Of a stretch of 64,000 nucleotides of DNA, positions 45,025-53,808 are shown piece by piece. The stretch's first letter is position 1. Each line of letters begins with the position of its first letter. Origin of the DNA: Oscillospiraceae bacterium (lineage in GTDB: Bacteria > Bacillota > Clostridia > Oscillospirales > Ruminococcaceae). The notes below the pieces were generated by a model. The model worked only from the letters and a program-made list of their open reading frames with translations, searched no databases and was not told the origin of the DNA. The position numbers and the translations under genes were made by a program. The stretch spans positions 29,149 through 93,148 of the forward strand of contig SVNC01000009.1 in the NCBI GenBank assembly GCA_015067025.1, written 5' to 3'.

Positions 45025-46215
45025 TCACACTATTTTGAAGCCTTCACTACGAAGCGACTTTGTGATAAGTTTTACGTGGTTATAATCTCTTGTTTCCATT
45101 TCAATTCTTAAATAGCATCCGTTTACGCTTTCGGTATTTCCCTTTTCGTAATGAACGCCGGTTACGTTACCTCCGCAATCCGCAATGATACGGGAGATCT
45201 CTTTAAGCTGACCGGGTTTATCTATAAGCTCGATCAGCAGGCAGGTTGAACGTCCTGAATTTCTGAGACCTCTGTCTATAACACGGGAAAGACTAGTAAC
45301 GTCGATATTGCCTCCCGATACCACCGCAACCACACGCTTGCCCTTAAGATCAAACTTGTCGAACATAACGGCAGCAACTGCGGCGGCTCCCGCGCCCTCC
45401 GCTATCATCTTCTGCTTTTCTATAAGGGTGAGTATTGCACTTGCCACTTCGTCGTCGCTTACAAGGGCGATTTCGTCAACGTATTCCTTTACAAGGGCGT
45501 AGGTGTTTTCGCCCGGCTTCTTTACCGCAATTCCGTCTGCGATAGTCGAAACGGAAGGAAGGCTCTGTATCTCTCCGTTCTTTACGGAATTGTACATACT
45601 CGGAGCGCCGCCCACCTGAACGCCGTAAATTTTTATCGACGGTCTTATCTGCTTTGCCGTATAGGCAATTCCCGAAATAAGTCCACCGCCACCGATCGGT
45701 ACGACGATAGCGTCGATATTGTCAAGATCGTTTATGATCTCAAGTGCGATAGTACCCTGACCTGCAATGACGTTTTCATCATCAAAGGGATGGATAAAGG
45801 TGTAGCCTTCGCTGTCCCTGAGTTCCAGCGCCTTCTGATATGCGTCGTCGTAACAGCCTTCCACAAGACAGACCTCTGCACCGAAGCCTTTAGTCGCTTC
45901 TACCTTTGAGATGGGTGCTGAGTCGGGCAGGCATATCAGGGACTTAATGCCGTTCTTGGTTGCCGCAAGAGCAACACCCTGCGCATGATTTCCTGCTGAG
46001 CAGGCGATTACGCCCTTTTCCTTTTCTTCCTCGGTCAGCATTGCAATTTTGTATGCAGAGCCACGCACCTTGAAAGAGCCTGTGATCTGCAGGTTTTCAG
46101 GCTTTAAGTATAGCTCGCACCGGGGAGCGATACCGTAAGCTCTGACCACGTTTGTTTCACGGACGATGCTTTTAAGCACCGTCTGTGCATCGAATACCTT
46201 GTCAAGAGTTAACAT
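45025..46215 (-). CDS. ilvA: Threonine dehydratase with ACT domain
   Basis: 396 residues. PLP lysine is in QITGSFKVRGSAYK, the phosphate loop is VVPIGGGGLISG and the asparagine loop is CSAGNHAQGVA. The C-terminal single ACT-like domain (about 320-396) has LIELIDKPGQLKEISRIIAD. This short form is shared by biosynthetic IlvA of Firmicutes and catabolic TdcB. Placement at the head of the ilv operon behind a T-box supports the biosynthetic role: threonine to 2-ketobutyrate for isoleucine. Confidence 0.94.
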   Translation of the reverse strand: MLTLDKVFDAQTVLKSIVRETNVVRAYGIAPRCELYLKPENLQITGSFKVRGSAYKIAMLTEEEKEKGVIACSAGNHAQGVALAATKNGIKSLICLPDSAPISKVEATKGFGAEVCLVEGCYDDAYQKALELRDSEGYTFIHPFDDENVIAGQGTIALEIINDLDNIDAIVVPIGGGGLISGIAYTAKQIRPSIKIYGVQVGGAPSMYNSVKNGEIQSLPSVSTIADGIAVKKPGENTYALVKEYVDEIALVSDDEVASAILTLIEKQKMIAEGAGAAAVAAVMFDKFDLKGKRVVAVVSGGNIDVTSLSRVIDRGLRNSGRSTCLLIELIDKPGQLKEISRIIADCGGNVTGVHYEKGNTESVNGCYLRIEMETRDYNHVKLITKSLRSEGFKIV

Positions 46216-46270
46216 TTTTCATTCCGCCTTTCGTTTTTTCATATAATGTTTACGTGCTTTGAGGCAAAAT

Positions 46271-46565
46271 AAAAACCCGTCCCAAAGCTTTTTTGCTTTG
46301 AGACGGGTGTAATTTCTTAATTTTCACTCGCGGTACCACTCAAATTGCGGATAAAAATCCGCCACCTCTTCGAAGTCCATCAACTTCTATGCACTTACGT
46401 AGCATTCACGGGAAGCGCCTACTGGGTGTAAACCTTTGGGACTTCCGGCTCAGAAGGGATAGGAAAATCTATAGTCCTTTACCGGGATCGCACCATCCCC
46501 GGCTCTCTGTGAAATTCGTTATAGCTTCCGTCTTCATCGACGCCTTTAACATATTCGATTTGTTT
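46271..46565 (-). promoter_or_regulatory. T-box leader of the ilv operon
   Basis: Read on the minus strand, the T-box sequence TGGTACCGCG (46338-46329) is followed by GAGTGAAAA and a terminator: ACCCGTCTCAAAGC, loop, GCTTTGGGACGGGT and TTTTT (46308-46271). Stem I occupies the upstream 200 bases. An ATC triplet in GATTTTCCTATCCCTTCTG is a candidate specifier for isoleucine, which fits the operon; I assign it with low certainty. Uncharged tRNA would stabilise the antiterminator and switch ilvABNCD on. Confidence 0.88.
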
Positions 46566-46568
46566 AGG

Positions 46569-46597
46569 ATTATATCACTTTAAAGTGATAATGTCAA
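46569..46597 (-). promoter_or_regulatory. Consensus promoter of ilv operon with palindrome in spacer
   Basis: Minus strand TTGACA (46597-46592), 17 bases, TATAAT (46574-46569). A perfect 18-base palindrome, TATCACTTTAAAGTGATA (46573-46590), fills the spacer and overlaps the -10 edge, a position where a bound repressor would block polymerase. Confidence 0.75.
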
Positions 46598-46599
46598 GT

Positions 46600-46890
46600 A
46601 GTTTTTTAAAATTTTTTGAAATTTTTTTGATTTATTATAAAAAAACTTCTTGATATATTTTATCTGAACCTGTAATAACAGATGCTTTGGCCGTTGCTGC
46701 CTCGTTTTAGTTTTTCTTTGGAAATTATCTTACGGAATGTGGTTTTACAGAGTTCGGAAAGGTACGGATATATCCTTACTGCATAAAGGGGGAAAGGTTA
46801 CGTATCGGGTACAGGATAGCGTTATAGCGGCTGATTGATGAATTTTCGATATACATATATCGCGTGGTTTTAAAAGTGAATGGATGGAAA
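46600..46890. other. Intergenic stretch without recognised features
   Basis: About 290 bases between the ilv promoter and the terminator of the ABC exporter operon. AT-rich start, no convincing coding frame, RNA gene or repeat seen. Confidence 0.6.
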
Positions 46891-46916
46891 AGCCGCCTAC
46901 AGAAATGCAGGCGGCT
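46891..46916 (-). terminator. Terminator of the ABC exporter operon
   Basis: Minus strand AGCCGCCTGCA-tttc-TGTAGGCGGCT followed by TTTCC. Confidence 0.75.
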
Positions 46917-46960
46917 GGTTTGGTGATTTGGGTGGTTTGTTTTGGTTTAGACGTATCTGT

Positions 46961-48259
46961 TTATCTTGCTCTTACTGTAATAGCCTTTGCAGTCAGCTTC
47001 TTTGAGTGAGTAATCACAAGCGACGAAATTACACAGAAAAGATATACGCCTACAATAGTAACAGCAAATGTTGTAAAGTATTCTGTACTTACAACACGGA
47101 AGACTCTGTTAATCACATTTCCGGCAATATTGGCTACAAACAGGTTTATAAGAAGTGAAAGTCCGAAGCCTGTTATGGCAGAAAAAAGACTTATAACAAG
47201 CAGCTCGGTCAGGGTAATAAGATTGACCGACTTTCTTTTAGCACCAAGAACCCTCAGAAGCGAATTTCTTTTTATCGCGTCCAAATGGTAAAAATACAGT
47301 GCAGAGAAAAGAGATAAAAGCATAACAACATAGATAAGCGGCAGAATAAGAGCCATTAGCTCTCTGCCGAATATTACGATTTTTTCAAGCCATAAGAGGT
47401 AGATCTGCTGAAAGTTTCCGGAAAGGCTTATGCCTTCTTTTTTGCACAAATCCTGTGCATTTTCACATCCCTCGAAAGAGCCAAAGGTTATTTGCGTTTT
47501 ACGAAAATATGGATAACAATTGGAAGCGGCAGCGCATTTATCTGAAATATATAGGCTGTTGTCGATTTCATCGTTATGTCCGAAGCTGGAGTCGTATATA
47601 CCCACAACAGTTATATTATCAAGAAAAACTATTTCGCCTGTTACATCTGTAATGGTGATATTTTTTCCTATAATTGAAGCCATTTCTTCCTTGTTTATGC
47701 CAAGCTCTTTTAAAAAACTGTCCGGTATCATTATTTCATTATCTGCGGCAATTTCTCTGCCGTAAAGGTATCTTGTCAGATGTGGTTTTTCCTTATTGAT
47801 GCTGTTTTCGTCAGTTCTGTGAAATGTAGAATAGTTTAAGTCTATGGCAACCGGTTCGAAATAGGAGCTTTTTTCAAGATTATATATGTCGCCGCTACCA
47901 AATGATATGTTGATGGATGTGTCATTATCGCTGTACAGCTGTTCTGTGTCAAAATACCAATAGTTTGTCTTTACAGTAATGTCAGCAACTTCATCGGTTT
48001 TACTGCACAGATTGATAAAACGGTTTCGCAGGTCATCACTGTTTATTGTCATCGGATCAAACTCTGAAAAATGCAAAGCTGCCGCATACAATTCTTTTTG
48101 TGATATGTCCTGCATAATGCTTTGCATACTGCTTATGATATGCATAGCGGAAGAGCTTAGCACTAAAATTATAGTGATGCTGATAAACATGCGCATAAAC
48201 ATCTTTTTATAGCCCATGATGTTTTGTGTTGCCAATTTTATTATATTTGCAAAGCTCAT
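46961..48259 (-). CDS. FtsX/MacB-type ABC transporter permease
   Basis: 432 residues. One N-terminal helix (about 20-40) is followed by a large extracellular domain (about 45-290) and three C-terminal helices, the FtsX-like plan. The last block has SLLRVLGAKRKSVNLITLTELLVIS, the coupling segment of this family. The start ATG follows AGGAGG. It pairs with the adjacent permease and the ATPase at 49440-50114. Such systems export peptides or lipoproteins or drive envelope changes rather than import. Cargo unknown. Confidence 0.85.
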   Translation of the reverse strand: MSFANIIKLATQNIMGYKKMFMRMFISITIILVLSSSAMHIISSMQSIMQDISQKELYAAALHFSEFDPMTINSDDLRNRFINLCSKTDEVADITVKTNYWYFDTEQLYSDNDTSINISFGSGDIYNLEKSSYFEPVAIDLNYSTFHRTDENSINKEKPHLTRYLYGREIAADNEIMIPDSFLKELGINKEEMASIIGKNITITDVTGEIVFLDNITVVGIYDSSFGHNDEIDNSLYISDKCAAASNCYPYFRKTQITFGSFEGCENAQDLCKKEGISLSGNFQQIYLLWLEKIVIFGRELMALILPLIYVVMLLSLFSALYFYHLDAIKRNSLLRVLGAKRKSVNLITLTELLVISLFSAITGFGLSLLINLFVANIAGNVINRVFRVVSTEYFTTFAVTIVGVYLFCVISSLVITHSKKLTAKAITVRAR

Positions 48260-48268
48260 TTGTGCCTC

Positions 48269-49453
48269 CTATCTGTCGTTGTCGTTTGCAAGATGCGCCA
48301 GCTCTTTACTGCTGAGTTTTTTGAACTGCGAAAGAAGTGAGAAAGCAAGCAACAAAAGAAAAATGCAAAGAATTATCACTGAGCAGATAAAACCTTCTTT
48401 CAGCGTAATATTCAGTTTGAAGTTAAGCAGTTCTCCTGCAAGAGATATCACCTTGTCAAACAAAACCATATTTATAAGGTTTGTTATTGCACAGCTTATT
48501 ATTGTTGTAACAGCAAAGGGTAGAAAAAATACAGCAAATATCCATCTTCTTCTCATACCCTGAAGATATAGTATCGTAAAAAATTCCTTTCGAGACGCCA
48601 CCGATACCGAGAATATATTTGATATCGCAACGACAGAAATGGTCGCAAAAATTATGCCCATCACCCATAATAAAAAAATTATAATAAGAAAGCTGTTATC
48701 CTCAAGCAGATAGGTATCACCGGCTTCCATGACATACCCCAAAGCAGCCGCCCGGTCTACCGCTGCGGCAAAATCCTCGAAATGATGAGATACTGCCTCT
48801 AATTCAAACACCAGCGGGATATCATTGTGTAGTATATAATCGCTTGCCGAGTGAAAGGGAATTATATATTCCGGAAGCAAAACTTCTCCGGTTTCGTATA
48901 TCTTTTTTACATAGTAAATTTTTACATTGCTTCCACAATCGTTGAGTTCTATTTTATCGCCCTCGGAAATATCAGAACGCTCGGCAGTATAATCGCTTAT
49001 CCATATACTATCCTTTTCGGTGGAAAGCTCCTCGGCAGTTATTCCGTTATCGGAAAGCGCCTTTTTACGTTCTTCTGATGACAGTAAGAAATCAATATCC
49101 TGAAAATATACATAGCTGGCTGCGGAATACCATATTGATTTGTCGGAGTCAGGGCAGTAGAGAGTGAATTTTTTGCCCACTATTGCGGACGCGTTGACGC
49201 TTTCAAAGCCAAAAAGCGAAAGGTCATTCATTGTTTCGCCGTATGACCCTTGATGTATAGAACTGCACTTATAAATGTTGTTATGGCTTTTGTCAAGAGA
49301 AGTGTAATAGTCATTACGGAAATTTACCGCCATCACAAAAACGCTGCAACAGAAAGCGGAAGAAAAGGCAAGCAGCAAAAGAACTATAAGAAGAGGAAGC
49401 GCTATACGAGAAGCTTCTTTTTTTGACAAAGCAAGTATATCAGAGAATCTCAT
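48269..49453 (-). CDS. FtsX-like ABC transporter permease
   Basis: 394 residues. N-terminal helix about 17-40, extracellular domain about 45-260, then three helices (FLLWVMGIIFATISVVAI onward). SVASRKEFFTILYLQGMRRRWIFA is the coupling segment. Its start overlaps the ATPase stop by 14 bases, and the second permease follows nine bases later. The extracellular domain differs from that of the second permease, so the two probably form a heterodimer. Confidence 0.82.
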   Translation of the reverse strand: MRFSDILALSKKEASRIALPLLIVLLLLAFSSAFCCSVFVMAVNFRNDYYTSLDKSHNNIYKCSSIHQGSYGETMNDLSLFGFESVNASAIVGKKFTLYCPDSDKSIWYSAASYVYFQDIDFLLSSEERKKALSDNGITAEELSTEKDSIWISDYTAERSDISEGDKIELNDCGSNVKIYYVKKIYETGEVLLPEYIIPFHSASDYILHNDIPLVFELEAVSHHFEDFAAAVDRAAALGYVMEAGDTYLLEDNSFLIIIFLLWVMGIIFATISVVAISNIFSVSVASRKEFFTILYLQGMRRRWIFAVFFLPFAVTTIISCAITNLINMVLFDKVISLAGELLNFKLNITLKEGFICSVIILCIFLLLLAFSLLSQFKKLSSKELAHLANDNDR

Positions 49454-50114
49454 CTTTTACCACCGATCCGTCACAGAGTGTTATTATTCTGTCGCAAAGC
49501 ATTGCGTCCTCATTGCTATGGGTTATAAGCAGGACAAGACGATCCTCTTGTACACAGGAGCGTAGCAGGGACATAATTTCTTTTCTGTTTGCTTCATCAA
49601 GGTTTCCGCAGGGCTCGTCAGCCAGAATAACCGAGGGCTCTGTTATCAGTGCTCTTGCGATTGCTGTACGCTGTTTTTCGCCGCCTGACAGCTTTGAACA
49701 GCGGGTGTTGAGTTTTTCTTCAAGTCCCACCGCTTTAGCAATAGCTCTTATTTTGCTGTCTCTGTCTTTTTTTCTTATGTTTGATATTATAAGAGGAACC
49801 TCAATATTCTGATATACCGTGTATGTACCCTCTATATAAAAGGACTGGAAGATATAGCCCAGCTTTTTGCTTCGGTATTCACAAAGCTGTTCTTCCGTCA
49901 TTTCGGATACAGAAATATCGTCCAGTGTTATTTTGCCTTCGGTAGGCGTATCTATGCCGCCTAACAAATTAAAGAGTGTGGATTTACCACTGCCTGATTT
50001 TCCGACAATTGCTACAAGCTGTCCAAAGGGAATATCAAGATTTATATTTTTTAAAGCGTGACAGACGTTGCTACCGTCCTTAAAATCCTTGCTGATATTT
50101 TCTATTTTAAACAT
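49440..50114 (-). CDS. MacB/LolD-type ABC transporter ATPase
   Basis: 224 residues. Walker A GKSGSGKST, signature LSGGEKQRTAIARALI, Walker B VILADEPCGNLD and switch histidine LLITHSNED are all intact. The LGYIFQSFYIEGTYTVYQN Q-loop is typical of FtsE/LolD/MacB enzymes. I use ATG 50114 (MFKIENISKDF), where homologs begin; an upstream extension of 34 codons covers a hairpin and has no ribosome site. It energises the two permeases downstream. Confidence 0.92.
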   Translation of the reverse strand: MFKIENISKDFKDGSNVCHALKNINLDIPFGQLVAIVGKSGSGKSTLFNLLGGIDTPTEGKITLDDISVSEMTEEQLCEYRSKKLGYIFQSFYIEGTYTVYQNIEVPLIISNIRKKDRDSKIRAIAKAVGLEEKLNTRCSKLSGGEKQRTAIARALITEPSVILADEPCGNLDEANRKEIMSLLRSCVQEDRLVLLITHSNEDAMLCDRIITLCDGSVVKDEIL

Positions 50115-50142
50115 ATGTTTTATTTTCTTTCTATAAATTTCT

Positions 50143-50173
50143 CCGCACAGCTTATCGGATATAAGCTGTGCGG
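50143..50173 (-). terminator. Hairpin between lipoprotein gene and ABC ATPase
   Basis: CCGCACAGCTTAT-cggat-ATAAGCTGTGCGG, perfect 13-bp arms. Only a weak T-rich tail, so partial termination that lowers ABC expression relative to the lipoproteins is plausible. Confidence 0.55.
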
Positions 50174-50181
50174 ATTTGTTG

Positions 50182-50628
50182 TTATACTTCTTTGTAGGTT
50201 TCTGCACCAAAGACAATGCTGTTTACATCTCGATCATAAGCAATCGTAGTGAGAAAAGAAAAATCTTCTATACCCTGAAATAGATTGATAAAGATCATTT
50301 CATCGCCTTTGTGATACATATAATCGTAGCCCTCTTCCATTTTGTCGGCAAGCCACGAAACCTGTTCGGGGAATATATCCGTGTATGCTTTTTCACAATA
50401 AGCGTCATAGTCAAAGCCTTCAAAGGTCATTGTGCCATCCTGATTGAAAACAATATGCTGCTTGGAAGTATCGCCGTCAAGATAGAATGTCTTGTCAAAG
50501 GTAACATCCTTCCAGATAAGCTCTTCTTCACTGTTGCTTTCCACAGTTTGCTGTGAGCAGGCGCAGAGAGTAAATATTACTGATAATGCCAGCATTGTTA
50601 TGCTGAAAATTTTAATAATTTTTTTCAT
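50182..50628 (-). CDS. Small lipoprotein of unknown function
   Basis: 148 residues. Signal MKKIIKIFSITMLALSVIFT with lipobox LCAC; mature acidic domain with FNQDGTMTFEGFDYDAYCEK. No family recognised. Because it sits between another lipoprotein and the ABC exporter genes on the same strand, it may be a partner, cargo or immunity factor of the exporter, which is inference. Confidence 0.8.
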   Translation of the reverse strand: MKKIIKIFSITMLALSVIFTLCACSQQTVESNSEEELIWKDVTFDKTFYLDGDTSKQHIVFNQDGTMTFEGFDYDAYCEKAYTDIFPEQVSWLADKMEEGYDYMYHKGDEMIFINLFQGIEDFSFLTTIAYDRDVNSIVFGAETYKEV

Positions 50629-50661
50629 GACTGTTTCCTTTTAGGTTTGTTTTTTGCTGAT

Positions 50662-51051
50662 TTAAACTCTTTTATATGTCCATTTGCGGCTCTGACCGTC
50701 TGTATATGTGACTTCTTTACCGGTATTACTGATTTTTCCTGTTACACTACACTTGCCAAATGAAACATTATTGAGTGTTATTGTAATTTTTGAGTTGTTG
50801 ATTGAATATTTGGCTAAATTTGATGATAAGTATCCGGACAAATATTCGTTGCCGTACGGTAAGTACTTTACTGTCGCACTACCTGATGTTGTGGTTCCGT
50901 TAACTGTTATGGTGCTTTTGTTTGAATTATAGACCGTTTTTGTGGTTTTGTATGTGTAATTTATCTTGGTGTCGTCGTCACATCCTGTACACATCATAGT
51001 ACCTACTACCAACATAGCGGCTAATACGCCTGATAAAATTTTTTTGAACAT
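50662..51051 (-). CDS. Small lipoprotein of unknown function
   Basis: 129 residues. Signal MFKKILSGVLAAMLVVGTM with lipobox CTGC (MMCTGCDDD). The mature part is Ser/Thr/Asn-rich and beta-like (KSTITVNGTTTSGSATVKY, KITITLNNVSFGKCSVTG). No family recognised. It heads the exporter operon behind a consensus promoter. Confidence 0.8.
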   Translation of the reverse strand: MFKKILSGVLAAMLVVGTMMCTGCDDDTKINYTYKTTKTVYNSNKSTITVNGTTTSGSATVKYLPYGNEYLSGYLSSNLAKYSINNSKITITLNNVSFGKCSVTGKISNTGKEVTYTDGQSRKWTYKRV

Positions 51052-51144
51052 TGTAATTCTCCTTTTTAGTGTGTTGTTAAGATTTGAAATTTGAATTTGT
51101 TGATTTTCAGCTGATGTTAGTATTAAATTGTTGCAACATTTACT

Positions 51145-51173
51145 ATAATATCATATATGGTAACAAATGTCAA
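51145..51173 (-). promoter_or_regulatory. SigA-type promoter of the lipoprotein/ABC exporter operon
   Basis: Minus strand TTGACA (51173-51168), 17 bases, TATTAT (51150-51145), about 95 bases before the first lipoprotein. Confidence 0.7.
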
Positions 51174-51780
51174 GCAATTTTTTTATATTATAAGCAATAT
51201 ATTGACATTTTGCAATAGGAAAATTAAGTGATTTCTTCGCTTGGCAAAGCTTTTGTTATTGATTAAAATTCTGTTTTTGTGAAAATACACTCGACCACAC
51301 TGTCAATTATAACACCCACACGACAGATTTTCTTTGACAGAAATATCTGCATTGTAAAGGGGCATAGAGTGAGGGTGAACTAAAATCGTGAAATTACCCC
51401 ACCATTCTATTTATATATGATGCCTTTGCAAGTAGCCGTATTTATGCACAAGATGCACATGCAAAAGGCAAGATGCCCTATGGCATCTTATCTTGATAAA
51501 AGCTGTTTTGTACCGCTTGTCGCAAAACCGCATTGCATAAAGGAAATTCGTGTGTTTTTACCTTTGACTTGTACCGCTTATACGTACCTCTTAGCTGAGT
51601 TTACGGAATTTTGGCAGGTTAGTAAATTGCCGTCTTGGTACTGCTGACAGGTAAATTTACCTGATTTTTGTTCATCTTAAAAAATCGTAAGTTGCCATTG
51701 GCACGTTTTTAAAAAATTTTGACCGCTTAGAAAAAATAACGGCAGGAAAATTTGAAAAACGACCACTTGTCGTAAAAATA
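51174..51780. other. Long intergenic region, no gene recognised
   Basis: About 600 bases. A 76-codon frame at 51417-51647 has no ribosome site and unconvincing composition, so I do not call it. There are two palindromes: AAGATGCC-ctat-GGCATCTT (about 51470-51489) and the perfect CAGGTAAATTTACCTG (51648-51663) followed by ATTTTT. Confidence 0.5.
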
Positions 51781-51809
51781 TTGCATCTAAAATGCCGCAC
51801 GGATATAAT
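51781..51809 (+). promoter_or_regulatory. SigA-type promoter of the secreted-protein cluster
   Basis: TTGCAT (51781-51786), 17 bases, TATAAT (51804-51809). Transcription from about 51816 leaves a 216-base untranslated leader. Confidence 0.65.
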
Positions 51810-51815
51810 TAAGAC

Positions 51816-52031
51816 AGACGAGGGAAACCGAGGTGCACATCGGGAGTAACTCAGACGGAAAGAGAATAAAAAATACAATTACATTTTTTTAACGTCACAG
51901 CATTACGTCACACCAACGTCTTTGTAAAAACAAAAACATTTTTATTCGCAAATTACTAAAACGAAACCAAAACCAAAACCAAAACGAAAAGAAAAAATCA
52001 CACAACATTTTATCAAAAAGGAGTTATTATT
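51816..52031 (+). promoter_or_regulatory. Long 5' leader of the secreted-protein cluster
   Basis: The first 50 bases hold possible short stems (CCGAGGTGCACATCGG; GAG...CTC around 51823-51857). The rest is AT-rich with a run of four CCAAAA units near 51966-51984, then AAAAGGAG before the ATG. No known riboswitch class recognised. Confidence 0.4.
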
Positions 52032-52868
52032 ATGAACAAGAAATTCAAGGCAATCGTAGCCGGCACAATGGCAGCAGCAACAGTTGCAACAACAGCAGTA
52101 GCATTAACAGCATCAGCGGCAACCATTCGCTTCAATTCAACAGGTAACACATTTGGCTATAGTACAAACAATGTTATCAATTACAAGAATTTAACTTATC
52201 TCGGTGATAACACTATCACATACTCTAATGTGACAAATCTTAAGGAGGGCAATGTAGTTCTCGCCATTAATTTCGAGGATCCCAACGAAGACTATTTCTC
52301 CGATTACGATATAATGGATGAATATCTCGAGAAGCTTCAGCTTAAGAACAGTAGTGGCAATTCTATCGTAGGAAACTCTTACGCTCTTAAGGTAAAGGGT
52401 GGACTTTTTGATGAAGAACTCGTTACTGTAGTACCTACAAGAGATGTAACAAACAAGATTGACATTACATCTGCAAAAATCACTCCTGTTTGGGAAGCAT
52501 CAGCTAATTCATATTCTACTTCTACCGCTTGGCTTGAAGTAAATTACAAGATTAATGGCAGCCATATATTAGTTGACAAAAACGACTTCAGCTCCCGCTA
52601 TGTTGCAGGAGAAATTAAGAATGATTTCAATGATTTCTATTCAGCTACCGATGTGACAACAGGTACATGGAAGATGAAAGTAAATCTTTCTGATTTCAAA
52701 TACAGCGGTACAACTTACACTATAAACTATAAGGGCGTAAAGGTTGCTACAGTTAAAACTCCTAAGTTACCTCAGGTATACAATAGCTACTTAAGAAAGT
52801 ATCAGGATTTTGTAATCTATTCCGACCACTTTAAGTCTACTTTAGGATGCACAGTTACTAACTATTGA
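52032..52868 (+). CDS. Secreted protein, paralog 1 of 3
   Basis: 278 residues. Signal peptide with a KFKAIVAGTMAAATVATT core ending TASA-A, no anchor seen, so released or loosely held outside. The mature chain shares with the next two genes a block (NVINYKNLTYLG ... NTITYSNVTNLKEGNVVLAI then NFEDPNED) and a downstream DITSAKITPV segment. It is rich in Asn, Ser, Thr, Tyr and predicted beta strands. No known family recognised. AAAAGGAG lies before the ATG. Confidence 0.85.
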   Translation: MNKKFKAIVAGTMAAATVATTAVALTASAATIRFNSTGNTFGYSTNNVINYKNLTYLGDNTITYSNVTNLKEGNVVLAINFEDPNEDYFSDYDIMDEYLEKLQLKNSSGNSIVGNSYALKVKGGLFDEELVTVVPTRDVTNKIDITSAKITPVWEASANSYSTSTAWLEVNYKINGSHILVDKNDFSSRYVAGEIKNDFNDFYSATDVTTGTWKMKVNLSDFKYSGTTYTINYKGVKVATVKTPKLPQVYNSYLRKYQDFVIYSDHFKSTLGCTVTNY

Positions 52869-52903
52869 TTGAGCATCATTATATCTTAACGTATACGCCG
52901 AAT

Positions 52904-52928
52904 ATCGCCCGATTAAAAATCGGGCGAT
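52904..52928 (+). terminator. Intercistronic hairpin between secreted paralogs 1 and 2
   Basis: ATCGCCCGAT-taaaa-ATCGGGCGAT, perfect arms, no T-run; more a processing/stability element than a full terminator. Confidence 0.5.
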
Positions 52929-52981
52929 GATACTTTAACGAAGAATAAAAACTTAAAACAGACATAAGTGAGGAAAAAATC

Positions 52982-53746
52982 ATGAAAAAATTAAGAAAGA
53001 TAGTTGCCGCTGTATTAGGAGCAGCAACGGTAGCAACAGTAGCGACAATAACAGCAAGTGCGGCAAGAGCAAATGTTAAATTCGGTGCAGTTACACCTAC
53101 TTATTATAAAACGGATAATACTGTCAATTACACGGAACTTAAACCATCTTATTGCGAGAATACCGTTTCCTTTAGCAGTGTAAGCAAAAAACTGAAAGAA
53201 GGTAACGTAGTTTTTGCTGTAGATTTTACAGAGCCGGGCGATGATATTATCAGTGATGAAACTTTTGACGAAATAGATGACTATATGGCTTCTCTCAGAT
53301 TAGATAAGCGTTTTATGTTCTATATGGGAGCAGGTTATGATGGATGTACCACATATCCATTAGAAGTAGTCAACGGTCTATGGAACGAAATGAATGTTAT
53401 AGTAGGTAGCCCTACAATATACAGAGATAAATTTGATATTACCTCAGCAACTGCACAAAAGCTCAAATCAAGCAGTTTCTATCGTCTGACATTCGACTAT
53501 AAAATCAAGGGACACAATATAATACCCGATTTCTGGACTGCTCTTGGCACTGAGGCTTCTAACCCTTATTTCTATGATGTTAAATTCAATGATATATTTG
53601 GTTATAACAAGTCCACCACAGGTAAGCTTCAGATGGATATCAGCTCTGAAAACATCGGCAAAACTTTACCTCTTTGGGCTGACCACACAATAGTTGGATA
53701 TATTACAATATCATCTTCAGGTAAGGTTACATTTAAGAATTGCTGA
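52982..53746 (+). CDS. Secreted protein, paralog 2 of 3
   Basis: 254 residues. Signal MKKLRKIVAAVLGAATVATV ending TASA-A, almost identical to that of paralog 3. Mature chain: NTVNYTELKPSYCENTVSFS, then KLKEGNVVFAVDFTEPGDD, then WNEMNVIVGS and FDITSA. The closeness of signal peptides and motifs shows a recent tandem duplication. Function unknown. Confidence 0.85.
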   Translation: MKKLRKIVAAVLGAATVATVATITASAARANVKFGAVTPTYYKTDNTVNYTELKPSYCENTVSFSSVSKKLKEGNVVFAVDFTEPGDDIISDETFDEIDDYMASLRLDKRFMFYMGAGYDGCTTYPLEVVNGLWNEMNVIVGSPTIYRDKFDITSATAQKLKSSSFYRLTFDYKIKGHNIIPDFWTALGTEASNPYFYDVKFNDIFGYNKSTTGKLQMDISSENIGKTLPLWADHTIVGYITISSSGKVTFKNC

Positions 53747-53808
53747 TTATAAACTATTATATTCACACAGAATGAAAACAACAAAAATTTATTATTCGAG
53801 GTAAATCT

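Noticed and set aside
46268..46590. Possible tRNA or other structured RNA gene upstream of ilvA
   Set aside because: The TGGTACCGCG motif and terminator show it is a T-box leader on the minus strand.
51417..51647. 76-codon frame between the exporter operon and the secreted trio
   Set aside because: No ribosome site, odd composition, no resemblance to any protein; probably chance.
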